Below are positions 18,576-27,393 of a DNA stretch of 64,000 bases, in pieces. Position 1 is the stretch's first letter; every line of letters starts with the position of its first letter. The translations under genes and the position numbers were made by a program. The notes under the pieces are model-generated. The model was not told where the DNA came from. It did not search any database and saw nothing but the letters and a program-made list of their open reading frames with translations. The stretch is from Cohnella hashimotonis (lineage in GTDB: Bacteria > Bacillota > Bacilli > Paenibacillales > Paenibacillaceae), in the NCBI RefSeq assembly GCF_030014955.1, contig NZ_JAGRPV010000001.1, forward strand, positions 3,596,001 through 3,660,000. Reading direction: 5' to 3'.

Positions 18576-20163
18576 GGGCCGGCTCTCCTTCCAACAGTTT
18601 GGACGCAAGCCAGGCCGGATCGAAAGGCCGGATGTCGTCCGGCACCGTTTGGCCGAAAGTCACGTAAGGGATGCTGAATCCGAACTCGCGCACGAGATTC
18701 AGGATCGCGCCGTAAGAATCGGTTTCGTCCATCTTGGTAAGCAGCAGCCGGGAAACGCCGTACTTGACGAATTGGGCGGACACCTTTCTCATATCCTGGT
18801 ATTTGTGAGTCAGGCTGAGAACGAGAATTTTCTCCGCCTCTTGGCCCGGCGAGAGCAGGCTGTTGACTTCGGATACGTAAAGCTCGTTGCGGTAATTCCT
18901 CCCCGCCGTATCCATCAGCAGCAGGTCCCGGTCTTCGAGTCTTTTGTATGCCCTGGCCAGTTCGGAAGGAGAAAAGACGACCTCGAGGGGCACGTTCAGG
19001 ATGTCCGCATACGTCCGCAACTGATCGACGGCAGCGATCCGGTACGTATCCGCCGTAATAAATCCGACGGTACGCCTCCTCGACAGCACTTGATCCGCGC
19101 CGAGCTTGGCGATCGTCGTCGTCTTGCCCACGCCGGTCGGCCCGACGAAATGCACGATATGCGTGTCCGTCGCGATGCCTGCGTCCTGAGCTGGCGCAAG
19201 CCACGACAGAAGCAGCGCATGCGCTTCGTTTAAAGCCAACCGGTCGAGATCTATTTCCGTAACGTCGCCTTCGTTGTTCGCTTCGCGCTCCTTCAGCTTC
19301 GCAGAAACAGCGGCGGCGAATTCTTCTACATAAACGGGCACGACGCCTTGCTGCGCGAGCAAGCGGCTTAAGCGCAGAACCTGCTCCGGCATGCGCTGCG
19401 GGGCCGGCTCGCGACCGGCTTGCTGCCGCAGCAGATCCTTCATGGCTCTCAGCTCGGCCAGCAGCTCGGCCGTCTCGCCGGCCGCCGCCGTTTGCGGCAG
19501 CGGGACGGCGGCGGCTTGCGCACTCGCAGGGGTCGGTTCAACGACGCGCAACGCTTGTGCCGCAGCAGGCTGCGGCGCTTCCGGCGCGTTACGATCCGAC
19601 GCACCTAGGGCGCGCGCCGATGCGAGCGCGCGGCTCATCGCTTCGTCGAAGCTCGTCTGGGAGGCTGTGCGCTCATTCTTCGATACCGCAGGCACATTCG
19701 GCCGTCCATGGTCTTCGCTAACTTCGCGAAGCAGAGACGCAGCAGCCTCCGCAGCTGCGGACGCCTGCTGCTTCTCCGATGTTGGCGCAGGGCCGGCGGA
19801 AGCGCCCCCGCCATAGCGCTGCCGAATCGCGCTGGCTGGAAGCGGCTGAGGCGCCTGTTCGCCGGCGCCCCGCGCCGGGTCCGAATCTACGGCCGGATCC
19901 GTCACCGGTAACGCCGCATTCGGCATCTTTTTGGCCGCTTCCGCCTGAGGGCGCACGATTGGCTTCGCCGAAGGACGCGCCTGCGGCTTGGCGGACTCGT
20001 CCACCGCAGCGATGACTTCCATTCTTTTTTTGCGGAACATGCCAAGAAACCCGCCTGTGCGGATTTCTTTGGTGTTCAGGATGACGGCATCGGACCCGAG
20101 TTCGCTTCTGATTTGTTGAACGGCCTGCGGCAAATCGTCCACTAAGTATCGTTTGACCTTCAT
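18568..20163 (-). CDS. flhF: SRP-type GTPase FlhF with extended linker
   Basis: Third member of the Ffh/FtsY GTPase family; marks flagellar assembly sites. 531 aa, longer than the 366-aa B. subtilis protein. The B-domain is about 1-70, a low-complexity Ala/Pro/Gln region covers about 75-215, the N-domain about 215-330, and the G domain 339-531 carries GPTGVGKT (341-348), DTAGR (418-422) and TKMDE near 478. ATG overlaps the flhA stop (ATGA). Confidence 0.95.
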   Translation of the reverse strand: MKVKRYLVDDLPQAVQQIRSELGSDAVILNTKEIRTGGFLGMFRKKRMEVIAAVDESAKPQARPSAKPIVRPQAEAAKKMPNAALPVTDPAVDSDPARGAGEQAPQPLPASAIRQRYGGGASAGPAPTSEKQQASAAAEAAASLLREVSEDHGRPNVPAVSKNERTASQTSFDEAMSRALASARALGASDRNAPEAPQPAAAQALRVVEPTPASAQAAAVPLPQTAAAGETAELLAELRAMKDLLRQQAGREPAPQRMPEQVLRLSRLLAQQGVVPVYVEEFAAAVSAKLKEREANNEGDVTEIDLDRLALNEAHALLLSWLAPAQDAGIATDTHIVHFVGPTGVGKTTTIAKLGADQVLSRRRTVGFITADTYRIAAVDQLRTYADILNVPLEVVFSPSELARAYKRLEDRDLLLMDTAGRNYRNELYVSEVNSLLSPGQEAEKILVLSLTHKYQDMRKVSAQFVKYGVSRLLLTKMDETDSYGAILNLVREFGFSIPYVTFGQTVPDDIRPFDPAWLASKLLEGEPAHA

Positions 20164-22193
20164 GCATTCACCACCCCGACGCTTTGTACTTCAATATTAG
20201 GCTCAAGCTCGCTGTAGGAGAGCACGGGTATGTCTTGCAGACTGCGCTCGATCAGTTGACGCATGTACATCCGGATGTTCGGTGATGTCAAAATAATCGG
20301 CTGTTGGCCGGCTTGGAGCGTCTTATTGATCTGCTCGCTGAGCCGGTTGTAGATCGCCTGCGTCGACGAAGGCTCCATCGCCAAGTAGCTGCCCTGGTCC
20401 GATTGTTGAACGGATTCGGCAATTCGTTTTTCGACGCCGGGACTGATCGTGATTACGCGAAGCGGCTCGCTTGGATTGGCGTATTGCTGCGTGATCTGCC
20501 TGGAGAGCGCTTGTCTGACGTATTCGGTCAGCACGTCCGGATCTTTCGTATACTTGCCGTAATCGGCCAGCGTCTCGAAGATCGTAACGAGATCCCGAAT
20601 CGAGATTTTCTCCTTGAGCAGCTTGGCGAGCACTTTTTGGATGTCTCCGACCGTGAGAATGTTCGGCACCAGTTCTTCCACGAGCGTCGCATAACTCTCG
20701 CGCACGCTGTCGACGAGCGATTTGGTCTCCTGACGCCCGAGCAGTTCGTGCGCGTACCGTTTGATGACTTCGGTCAGGTGCGTGGCGACGACCGAAGGCG
20801 GATCGACGACGGTATAACCGGACAGCTCCGCGCGTTCCTTCGTCGCTTCGTCGATCCAAAGCGCCGGCAGTCCGAACGCAGGTTCCTTGGTCTCGATCCC
20901 CGTGATCGAATCGTCCTCGAAGCCAGGACTCATCGCAAGGTAGTGGTGCAGCAGCAGCTCGCCGCGGGCGACCGTATTGCCTTTCATCTTGATGACATAC
21001 TCGTTGGGCTTCAGCTGGATGTTGTCCCGTATCCGAATGACCGGCACGATCAACCCAAGCTCCAAGGCGCATTGTCTGCGAATCAGGATAATCCGGTCGA
21101 GCAGATCTCCCCCCTGAGACGTGTCGGCCAGCGGGATGAGACCGTAGCCGAACTCGAATTCGATCGGGTCGACCTGCAGCAGGCTGATGACGCTCTCCGG
21201 ACTGCGGACCTCCTCGATCTCCTTTTCCTCGACGAGCTGCTCCTCGGCTTGCTGCCTCTTGGCATTGTTCAATTGCATGCGGTAGGCGGCAATGCCAAGA
21301 ATCAAAGCATAGGGAAGGGTCGCGATCGGTCCGATCGGAGTCGCGATACCGAGCAATACGATCGTACCGGCCACGATATACAGCAGCTTTGGATATCTGA
21401 ACAACTGTTTGGTCAGGTCCGCAGCCATATTGCCTTCGGACGCGGCCCGGGTAACGATGATGCCCGTCGCGGTACTGATGAGCAGCGCGGGAATCTGGCT
21501 GACGAGACCGTCGCCGATGCTCAGGATCGAGTACGTGCTGAGCGCTTCTCCGATCGGCATGCCGTGCACGGCCATCCCGATGATGAAGCCGCCGATCAGG
21601 TTGATCGTTACGATAATGATACTCGCGATCGCGTCCCCTTTGACGAACTTGCTCGCACCGTCCATCGCGCCGTAGAAGTCCGCTTCCTTTTCGATCTTTT
21701 CGCGACGTTCCCTGGCTTGCGTCTCGTTGATCAGTCCGGCGTTCAGATCGGCATCGATACTCATTTGCTTGCCGGGCATCGCATCGAGAGTGAAGCGCGC
21801 AGCGACTTCGGCAACGCGTTCCGAGCCTTTGGTAATAACGATAAATTGAACGATGACCAGGATCAAAAACACGATAAAACCGATCGCAAGCTCTCCGCCC
21901 GCGACGAAGCTGCCGAACGTGGCCACGACTTTGCCCGCATCGTGCTCCGACAAGATGAGACGCGTGGTCGACACGTTCAGCGCCAGCCTGAACAAAGTCG
22001 TAATCAGGAGCAAAGTCGGAAAGATGGAGAAATGCAAGGCATCCGTCGTATTCATGGCGATAAGCAAAATCATGAGCGCCGCCGAAATGTTGACGATCAG
22101 CAGCAGGTCGAGCAAATGCGTAGGGATCGGGACGACCATCATCAGGACGATGCCGATGATGCCGACCAAAATGCTGATGTCCCGAATTTTCAA
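20160..22193 (-). CDS. flhA: Flagellar type III export gate protein FlhA
   Basis: Forms the nonameric export gate and chaperone-docking ring. 677 aa from a TTG start at 22193, chosen because GGGAGGG lies seven bases upstream; the length then equals that of B. subtilis FlhA. An in-frame ATG 15 codons earlier has no ribosome site. Eight N-terminal membrane segments up to about residue 315, the FHIPEP-family signature region (TKGSERVAEVAARFTLDAMP), then a cytoplasmic domain. Confidence 0.96.
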   Translation of the reverse strand: MKIRDISILVGIIGIVLMMVVPIPTHLLDLLLIVNISAALMILLIAMNTTDALHFSIFPTLLLITTLFRLALNVSTTRLILSEHDAGKVVATFGSFVAGGELAIGFIVFLILVIVQFIVITKGSERVAEVAARFTLDAMPGKQMSIDADLNAGLINETQARERREKIEKEADFYGAMDGASKFVKGDAIASIIIVTINLIGGFIIGMAVHGMPIGEALSTYSILSIGDGLVSQIPALLISTATGIIVTRAASEGNMAADLTKQLFRYPKLLYIVAGTIVLLGIATPIGPIATLPYALILGIAAYRMQLNNAKRQQAEEQLVEEKEIEEVRSPESVISLLQVDPIEFEFGYGLIPLADTSQGGDLLDRIILIRRQCALELGLIVPVIRIRDNIQLKPNEYVIKMKGNTVARGELLLHHYLAMSPGFEDDSITGIETKEPAFGLPALWIDEATKERAELSGYTVVDPPSVVATHLTEVIKRYAHELLGRQETKSLVDSVRESYATLVEELVPNILTVGDIQKVLAKLLKEKISIRDLVTIFETLADYGKYTKDPDVLTEYVRQALSRQITQQYANPSEPLRVITISPGVEKRIAESVQQSDQGSYLAMEPSSTQAIYNRLSEQINKTLQAGQQPIILTSPNIRMYMRQLIERSLQDIPVLSYSELEPNIEVQSVGVVNA

Positions 22194-22241
22194 AAGTCTT
22201 CCCTCCCGGCTTCTCTTATCCCGCGCAACGGCAGGCATACA

Positions 22242-23336
22242 TTAAACATTGCGGCGTCCCTTGAGCCTGTATACGTAAGCCAGCACCTCCGCTACAGCTT
22301 GGAACAGGTCTGCGGGAACGGTGTCCCCGATCTCTGCCTGCTGGAAGAGCGCGCGTGCAAGCGGCTTGTTTTCCATCGTTATAACGCCGTTGTCTTTGGC
22401 GATCTGCCTGATCCGAAGGGCCATATAATCCTGGCCTTTGGCAATGATTCTCGGCGCATCCATGCGCGAAGCATCGTACTGGAGCGCCACCGCGAAGTGA
22501 GTCGGGTTCGTGATGATGACATCGGCTTTCGGAACTTCCTGCATCATCCGCATCATAGCCATGCGGCGCTGCTTCTCTTTGATTTTGCCTTTAATGAACG
22601 GGTCGCCTTCCGAGTTTTTATGCTCGTCCTTAATGTCCTGCTTGCTCATCTTCAAGCTTTTCTCGTATTCGTACTTCTGATAGAAGTAGTCTCCGAAAGC
22701 CAGGATTGCCAAGGCGACGCCAACGAGAAGACCGACTCTAACCATAAGCCCGGCTACGTAGGATAGCGTTTGCTCGATCGGCACGTAAGCCAGAGACATG
22801 ATTTTTTCTCTTTCGCCCCAGATGATCAAATAGACGATGACGCCCACGATAATCAACTTCAGCGAGCTTTTCAGAAATTCCATGACGGACCGGAGACCGA
22901 AAATATTTTTTAAGCCGGCAAGCGGATTAAGCTTGCTGAATTTGGGCTGCAGCGGCTTTGCCGTAAACAACCATCCGATCTGAACGTAGTTTGCGGCGAG
23001 CGCAACCAGCAAGGTAACGATCAGGATCGGGGCGAGAATAAGCAGCATTTGCACCGTATAGCTCGCGAATAACCCCATTACGTTGGCGTCGGTGACTTCC
23101 ATCGACAGTTGTCTTCTGAAAATGTCCCCGAACAACGCGAATATCTTTTCATGAAAAAAAGGGCCGAGCGCCATCATGACGCTGATCGTCGCCACTAATA
23201 TAAATGCGCTTGCGATCTCCGGGCTTTTGGCGACCTGGCCTTTCTCGCGGGCGTCCGAACGCTTTTTCGGCGTTCCTCTCTCCGTCTTTTCGCCGGCAAA
23301 GCGCTGAAGATCCATCCGCAAACGATTGGCGGTCAA
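22242..23336 (-). CDS. flhB: Flagellar export switch protein FlhB
   Basis: Export gate component whose C-terminal domain autocleaves to switch from hook to filament substrates. 364 aa from a TTG at 23336, eight bases after AAGGAG; an ATG at 23360 would add 8 residues without a good site. Starts with the usual RMDLQRFAGEKTE. Four membrane segments, then the cytoplasmic domain with intact cleavage motif NPTH at 277-280. A related stand-alone C-terminal domain is encoded at 52356-52724. Confidence 0.95.
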   Translation of the reverse strand: MTANRLRMDLQRFAGEKTERGTPKKRSDAREKGQVAKSPEIASAFILVATISVMMALGPFFHEKIFALFGDIFRRQLSMEVTDANVMGLFASYTVQMLLILAPILIVTLLVALAANYVQIGWLFTAKPLQPKFSKLNPLAGLKNIFGLRSVMEFLKSSLKLIIVGVIVYLIIWGEREKIMSLAYVPIEQTLSYVAGLMVRVGLLVGVALAILAFGDYFYQKYEYEKSLKMSKQDIKDEHKNSEGDPFIKGKIKEKQRRMAMMRMMQEVPKADVIITNPTHFAVALQYDASRMDAPRIIAKGQDYMALRIRQIAKDNGVITMENKPLARALFQQAEIGDTVPADLFQAVAEVLAYVYRLKGRRNV

Positions 23337-23375
23337 CGCGTTCTCTCCTTCACGGCTCATGTTCCCGCCGCCGGA

Positions 23376-24164
23376 TTATGTGGTCTTCATGATGACGAAC
23401 AGCTTCTCCAGCGCATCGAACATGCGATCGAACACGATTTGGAATATCGTAGTGAATCCCGGCAGCAACAAAATCAACAATGCCAGGCCTATCAAAATTT
23501 TGAGCGGAATGCCGATAACAAAAACATTGTATTGCGGAGCCGTGCGGGCCAGCAGTCCAAGTCCGAAGTCGGTAAGAAACATCGCCACGACGATCGGCGT
23601 CGAGATCTGCAGCGCGAGCAAGAACGTATCCGCAAACGTACGCACCAGAAACTCCGTTATTCGGCCTTCGCCCACACTGCCAAACAAATCGTTGTTCAGC
23701 GGCAGCCATTTATAGCTGTTCATGATGGCGCCGAGCAGATAGTGATGTCCGTTAATCGATAGAAAAACCAGGATCATCATCATATACTTCAAATTGCCGA
23801 ACAGCGGCGCAGAGACGCCCGATACGGGATCCAGTATATTGGCGATGCCGAGACCCATCTGAATATCGATCAGCGTGCCGGCCGTTTGAATTAATGTAAA
23901 AAACAACGAAGCCGTATAACCGATCACAAGTCCCGCCAATATTTCTTTGAATATCGAGAAAATGTAAGTCGCGTCGGTCGGAACCGCCTGGTCGAATCCA
24001 ACGGTCAAGAAAACCAACAGTGCGATAAATACGCTGATGCCCGCTTTGAAGGGACCTGGAATATTCCGTGAAGAAAACACGGGCGCGACGACAATAAAAG
24101 CCGAAATCCGACACAACACGAGCATGTAGGCAGGCACAACCTGCATGATGGCTTCGGTCGTCAT
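23376..24164 (-). CDS. fliR: Flagellar export protein FliR
   Basis: Core of the FliPQR export gate in the inner membrane. 262 aa with about six hydrophobic segments and the typical FSSRNIPGPFKAGIS early motif and LGLGIANILDP. The ATG lies one base after the fliQ stop. Confidence 0.95.
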   Translation of the reverse strand: MTTEAIMQVVPAYMLVLCRISAFIVVAPVFSSRNIPGPFKAGISVFIALLVFLTVGFDQAVPTDATYIFSIFKEILAGLVIGYTASLFFTLIQTAGTLIDIQMGLGIANILDPVSGVSAPLFGNLKYMMMILVFLSINGHHYLLGAIMNSYKWLPLNNDLFGSVGEGRITEFLVRTFADTFLLALQISTPIVVAMFLTDFGLGLLARTAPQYNVFVIGIPLKILIGLALLILLLPGFTTIFQIVFDRMFDALEKLFVIMKTT

Positions 24165-24165
24165 A

Positions 24166-24435
24166 TCATCCGATATAGTTGGCCAGATTGCCTAACAGGT
24201 GGCTCGTAAAATCGACCATCGTATTCAAAATCCAAGGACCGAAAATGAGAATCGCCAAAAACACGGCTACAATCTTCGGTATAAAGGCAAGCGTCTGCTC
24301 CTGGATCTGCGTAGTCGCTTGAAAGATGCTGACGAGCAATCCGACTACGAGGCCGATGACCAGCATAGGCGCGCTTACTTTAAGGACGGTAAACAGTGCT
24401 TGGCCTGCCAGGCCGATTACGAATTCAGCGCTCAA
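24166..24435 (-). CDS. fliQ: Flagellar export protein FliQ
   Basis: Two-span protein of the export gate; 89 aa, the normal size. Conserved TQIQEQTLAFIPKI between the helices. The start is TTG at 24435, with GGGAAG about nine bases upstream. Lies between fliP and fliR as in nearly all flagellated bacteria. Confidence 0.95.
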   Translation of the reverse strand: MSAEFVIGLAGQALFTVLKVSAPMLVIGLVVGLLVSIFQATTQIQEQTLAFIPKIVAVFLAILIFGPWILNTMVDFTSHLLGNLANYIG

Positions 24436-24462
24436 CTGCGATCTCTTCCCTTCTTGCCTCCG

Positions 24463-25209
24463 TCAAGTCTGGAAACTCGTCAGGAGCGATTTGACGATCA
24501 AATACCACCCGTCGACAAGCACGAACAACAAAATCTTGAACGGCAGCGAAATCATGACGGGGGGAAGCATCATCATCCCCATGGCCATCAATGTACTGGA
24601 AACGACCATGTCGATTACGAGAAAGGGAATAAAGATCATAAAGCCCATCTGGAAAGCGGTCTTCAGCTCGCTGATCGCATAGGCCGGGACGAGCACCGTG
24701 ATCGGAATATCCTGATAGGATGCCGGCTTCGCCGTCTTCGTATAGTTCAAGAAGAGCAAAAGATCCTTTTCCCGCGTGTGCTTGTACATGAAGGCTTTCA
24801 TCGGTACCGATGCCTTCTCCAGCGCGACCGTCTGCGTGATCTCGCCTTTAATGTAAGGCTGGACTGCCTGTTCGTTCACTTGCGAGATCGTCGGAGCCAT
24901 AATAAAAAAGGTCAAAAACAAAGCAAGCCCGATCAATACCTGGTTAGGCGGCGTCGTCTGCGTTCCGAGCGAAGTGCGTACGAACCCGAGTACGATTACG
25001 ATCCGCGTGAAGCTTGTCATCAGCACCAGTATCGACGGAGCCAGGCTGAGAACGGTCAGCATCAACAGCAAGGACAAAGAGGAAGCGCCCACCGGCTGGC
25101 TGCCGTCGCCGGCCGTGATGCTGATGATCGGTTCGGCGTAAGCGGTAGAAGATACCGCGAACATGAGGCCCGCCGTCAACAGAAAACTGAATGTCGTTTT
25201 GCGTTTCAT
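24463..25209 (-). CDS. fliP: Flagellar export protein FliP
   Basis: Export gate core protein, made with a cleavable signal peptide (about residues 1-26, ending AYA). 248 aa, about five hydrophobic segments, conserved SFTRIVIVLGFVRTSLGTQ and PPNQVLIGLALFLTFF. The ATG overlaps the fliO stop (ATGA). Confidence 0.96.
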   Translation of the reverse strand: MKRKTTFSFLLTAGLMFAVSSTAYAEPIISITAGDGSQPVGASSLSLLLMLTVLSLAPSILVLMTSFTRIVIVLGFVRTSLGTQTTPPNQVLIGLALFLTFFIMAPTISQVNEQAVQPYIKGEITQTVALEKASVPMKAFMYKHTREKDLLLFLNYTKTAKPASYQDIPITVLVPAYAISELKTAFQMGFMIFIPFLVIDMVVSSTLMAMGMMMLPPVMISLPFKILLFVLVDGWYLIVKSLLTSFQT

Positions 25210-25709
25210 GGTTCTTCCGTCCGATCCGCTGGCTTGCTGTCCGATAGCAGCCGGTCTACCTGCTGTTTGCGCTCGGATAGCTCGCGCAGGCGTTTTTCCA
25301 ACGTTTGCTCGAAACTTCCCGATTCCGCGCCGCTTTTTGCGGCGGCTTCGGAGCCTGACGAGGCTGCGCCCCCTTTGTTCAGCAGTTGCTTAAGCCAAGG
25401 AGGCACTGCAGGACGCGAAGCTTCGACAGTATCATATTGGGCGATTAGCGCCGCCACGACGTCGGGATCGGTGATGGACTCGAGCAGCTGCACGTTTTCC
25501 CCGACGCCTAGCACGTAGATGCGATTGTTCCATTCCACGATCTGCATCGACTTGTTTGCGCCCAGCGTAAGTCCGCCCAGCGACCGGAGGGAGCGGTTGG
25601 CCCACCACCCCCGGTTGCGCCTGCCGATGAATCGCAGCAGCAGAATAATGCCGCCGACCATCAACAGGAGCACGAGCAGCACCCACAACATTTCCCAAGA
25701 TGAAGTCAT
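25206..25709 (-). CDS. fliO: Flagellar biosynthesis protein FliO/FliZ
   Basis: Membrane protein that helps assemble the FliP ring. 167 aa: one membrane helix (about 8-25), the conserved FliO core with L-G-x-N-K-S-M-Q-I-V-E (around 49-60), then a Gly/Ala/Ser linker and a charged helix. The ribosome site is weak. Position cheY-fliO-fliP agrees with Bacillus. Confidence 0.9.
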   Translation of the reverse strand: MTSSWEMLWVLLVLLLMVGGIILLLRFIGRRNRGWWANRSLRSLGGLTLGANKSMQIVEWNNRIYVLGVGENVQLLESITDPDVVAALIAQYDTVEASRPAVPPWLKQLLNKGGAASSGSEAAAKSGAESGSFEQTLEKRLRELSERKQQVDRLLSDSKPADRTEEP

Positions 25710-25724
25710 GCTGTCGGCAACCGA

Positions 25725-26087
25725 TTAACCCAGCGTTTTTTTGATCGCTTCGATAACGCGGTCGGCTTGGAAAGGCTTGACGATAAAGTCCTTGGCGCCG
25801 GCTTGGATCGCATCGATAACCATTGCTTGCTGGCCCATGGCGGAGCACATGATGACCTTCGCGTTCGAATCCATCTTGCGAATTTCTTTCAGCGCGGCGA
25901 TCCCGTCCATCTCGGGCATCGTGATGTCCATCGTGATAAGGTCCGGAGACAGTTCCTTGAACTTCTCGATCGCTTGCGAGCCGTCCTGCGCTTCGCCTAC
26001 GACCTCATATCCGTTTTTAGTCAAGATGTCTCGAATCATCATGCGCATGAATGCTGCGTCGTCCACGACTAAGATACGATTTGCCAT
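25725..26087 (-). CDS. cheY: Chemotaxis response regulator CheY
   Basis: Single receiver domain that binds the motor switch when phosphorylated. 120 aa. Acidic pocket D9/D10, phospho-acceptor D54 (ITMDITMPEMDG), switch Thr/Ser region CSAMGQQ, conserved Lys in IVKPF. GGGAGG ribosome site. Located between fliY and fliO, so produced together with the switch and its phosphatase FliY. Confidence 0.96.
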   Translation of the reverse strand: MANRILVVDDAAFMRMMIRDILTKNGYEVVGEAQDGSQAIEKFKELSPDLITMDITMPEMDGIAALKEIRKMDSNAKVIMCSAMGQQAMVIDAIQAGAKDFIVKPFQADRVIEAIKKTLG

Positions 26088-26112
26088 TACGATTTCCTCC
26101 CGGGGGTGCTGA

Positions 26113-27393
26113 TTATTGGATTTTTTGAACGCGATCCCACTGACTGACGATGTCCGTCACCCGAACGCCAAAGTTTTCGTCGATGACGACGACCTCGCCT
26201 TTGGCGATCAGCTTGTTGTTCACGAGGATATCCACCGGCTCGCCGGCAAGCTTGTCCAGTTCGATAATCGAACCTTGCGACAGTTCCAGAATATCCTTGA
26301 TTTGTTTATGCGTCCGGCCCAACTCTACTGTGACTCGCAGCGGTATGTCAAGCAAAAGATTCAAATTGCTGTCGTCCGCGTGCGCGCCGCCTCCCGTCGG
26401 GAATCCGGCAAACTGCACCGGCTGCACATTTACGTTGCGGCCGGCCGGCCCGCCCAGCGTCTGAGGCTGCTGAGGCGGCATTGCATACTGTTGAGGCGGC
26501 ATCTGGTATTGCGGCTGTTCATACTGCGGCTGCGCGTATTGCGGCTGCCCGTACATCGGCTGCTGCGGCGGATAATCGAAAGCCGGCTGCTGCTGTTGCG
26601 GCTGCTGCGCCGGAGGCGCGTATTGCGGCGCCTGAGCGGGCGGAGCGCTGGCCACAGGCGCAGCTTGGGGCTGCGGCGCAGGGGCCGGCGTATCGTCCAT
26701 TCCGCCGATGAGAGAATGCACCAGCTCTTTGGCGAACGGCACCGTCAGCAGCTGCATAATCGTCGAATCGATCAAATCTCCGATTTTTAAGCGGAACGAG
26801 ATTTTTACGAATTCGGCGTCAGGCGGAATTTTCTCGATGCCGGTATTTTTCTGTACGTCCATAACGTCGACCGCCGGCGGCGAGATGTTGACGAACCGGT
26901 TGAATATCGTCGACATCGAGGTCGCCGACGAGCCCATCATTTGATTCATCGCTTCCTGAACGGCGCTGATATGAATCTCGTTGAGCTCTTCCGTCTGGAC
27001 GTTTCCTTCGCCGCCAAGCATCAGGTCCGCGATCACCTGCGCGTCGTGCGTCTTGATCACGAGGGAATTGATGCCTTCGAATCCGTCCACATAGTCGACG
27101 TGAACGGCGACATGCGGCCTCGGAAACTCGCTGACGAATCGATCCCTCGAAATCATGGATACCTTTGGCGTCGTGATATCCACTTTTCTGCTAAGCAGCG
27201 TCGATAGCGCCGTCGCCGCGCTTCCGAACGTGATATTGCCGATCTCGCCAAGCGCGTCCTGCTCCAGCGCCGAGAGATAATCGTCGATGTGCATCTCAGC
27301 GTCGGCGGAAGGCGAGCTGCTGTCCTGACCCCCGGCGGACTGCCGCAGCAAGGCGTCTATTTCCTCCTGGGACAAGTAATCTTTACTCGTCAT
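26113..27393 (-). CDS. fliY: Motor switch protein FliY (CheC-like phosphatase fused to FliN)
   Basis: Switch C-ring component and CheY-P phosphatase. 426 aa. N-terminal CheY-P-binding peptide LSQEEIDALL (7-16), two CheC-type sites (D46-x3-E50-x2-N53; a second S-x3-E-x2-N in SAVQEAMN), a Pro/Gln/Tyr-rich linker (about 235-325) and a C-terminal FliN/SpoA domain (about 345-426). The start overlaps the end of fliM by 11 bases. The linker is longer and more repetitive than I expect for FliY. Confidence 0.95.
   Translation of the reverse strand: MTSKDYLSQEEIDALLRQSAGGQDSSSPSADAEMHIDDYLSALEQDALGEIGNITFGSAATALSTLLSRKVDITTPKVSMISRDRFVSEFPRPHVAVHVDYVDGFEGINSLVIKTHDAQVIADLMLGGEGNVQTEELNEIHISAVQEAMNQMMGSSATSMSTIFNRFVNISPPAVDVMDVQKNTGIEKIPPDAEFVKISFRLKIGDLIDSTIMQLLTVPFAKELVHSLIGGMDDTPAPAPQPQAAPVASAPPAQAPQYAPPAQQPQQQQPAFDYPPQQPMYGQPQYAQPQYEQPQYQMPPQQYAMPPQQPQTLGGPAGRNVNVQPVQFAGFPTGGGAHADDSNLNLLLDIPLRVTVELGRTHKQIKDILELSQGSIIELDKLAGEPVDILVNNKLIAKGEVVVIDENFGVRVTDIVSQWDRVQKIQ
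26462..26640 (-). repeat. Pro-Gln-Tyr repeat segment inside fliY
   Basis: Imperfect in-frame repeats of a P-Q-Y-x-x-P or P-P-Q-Q-x motif, visible in DNA as recurring TGCGGCTG / TTGAGGCGG units. Such degenerate tandem units can expand or shrink. No frame break is present. Confidence 0.7.

Noticed and set aside
20304..22766. 820-codon open frame on the plus strand opposite flhA/flhB
   Set aside because: Composition is Arg/Asp/Gln/His-rich with no motifs, and it mirrors the codon bias of the genuine minus-strand genes; no ribosome site.
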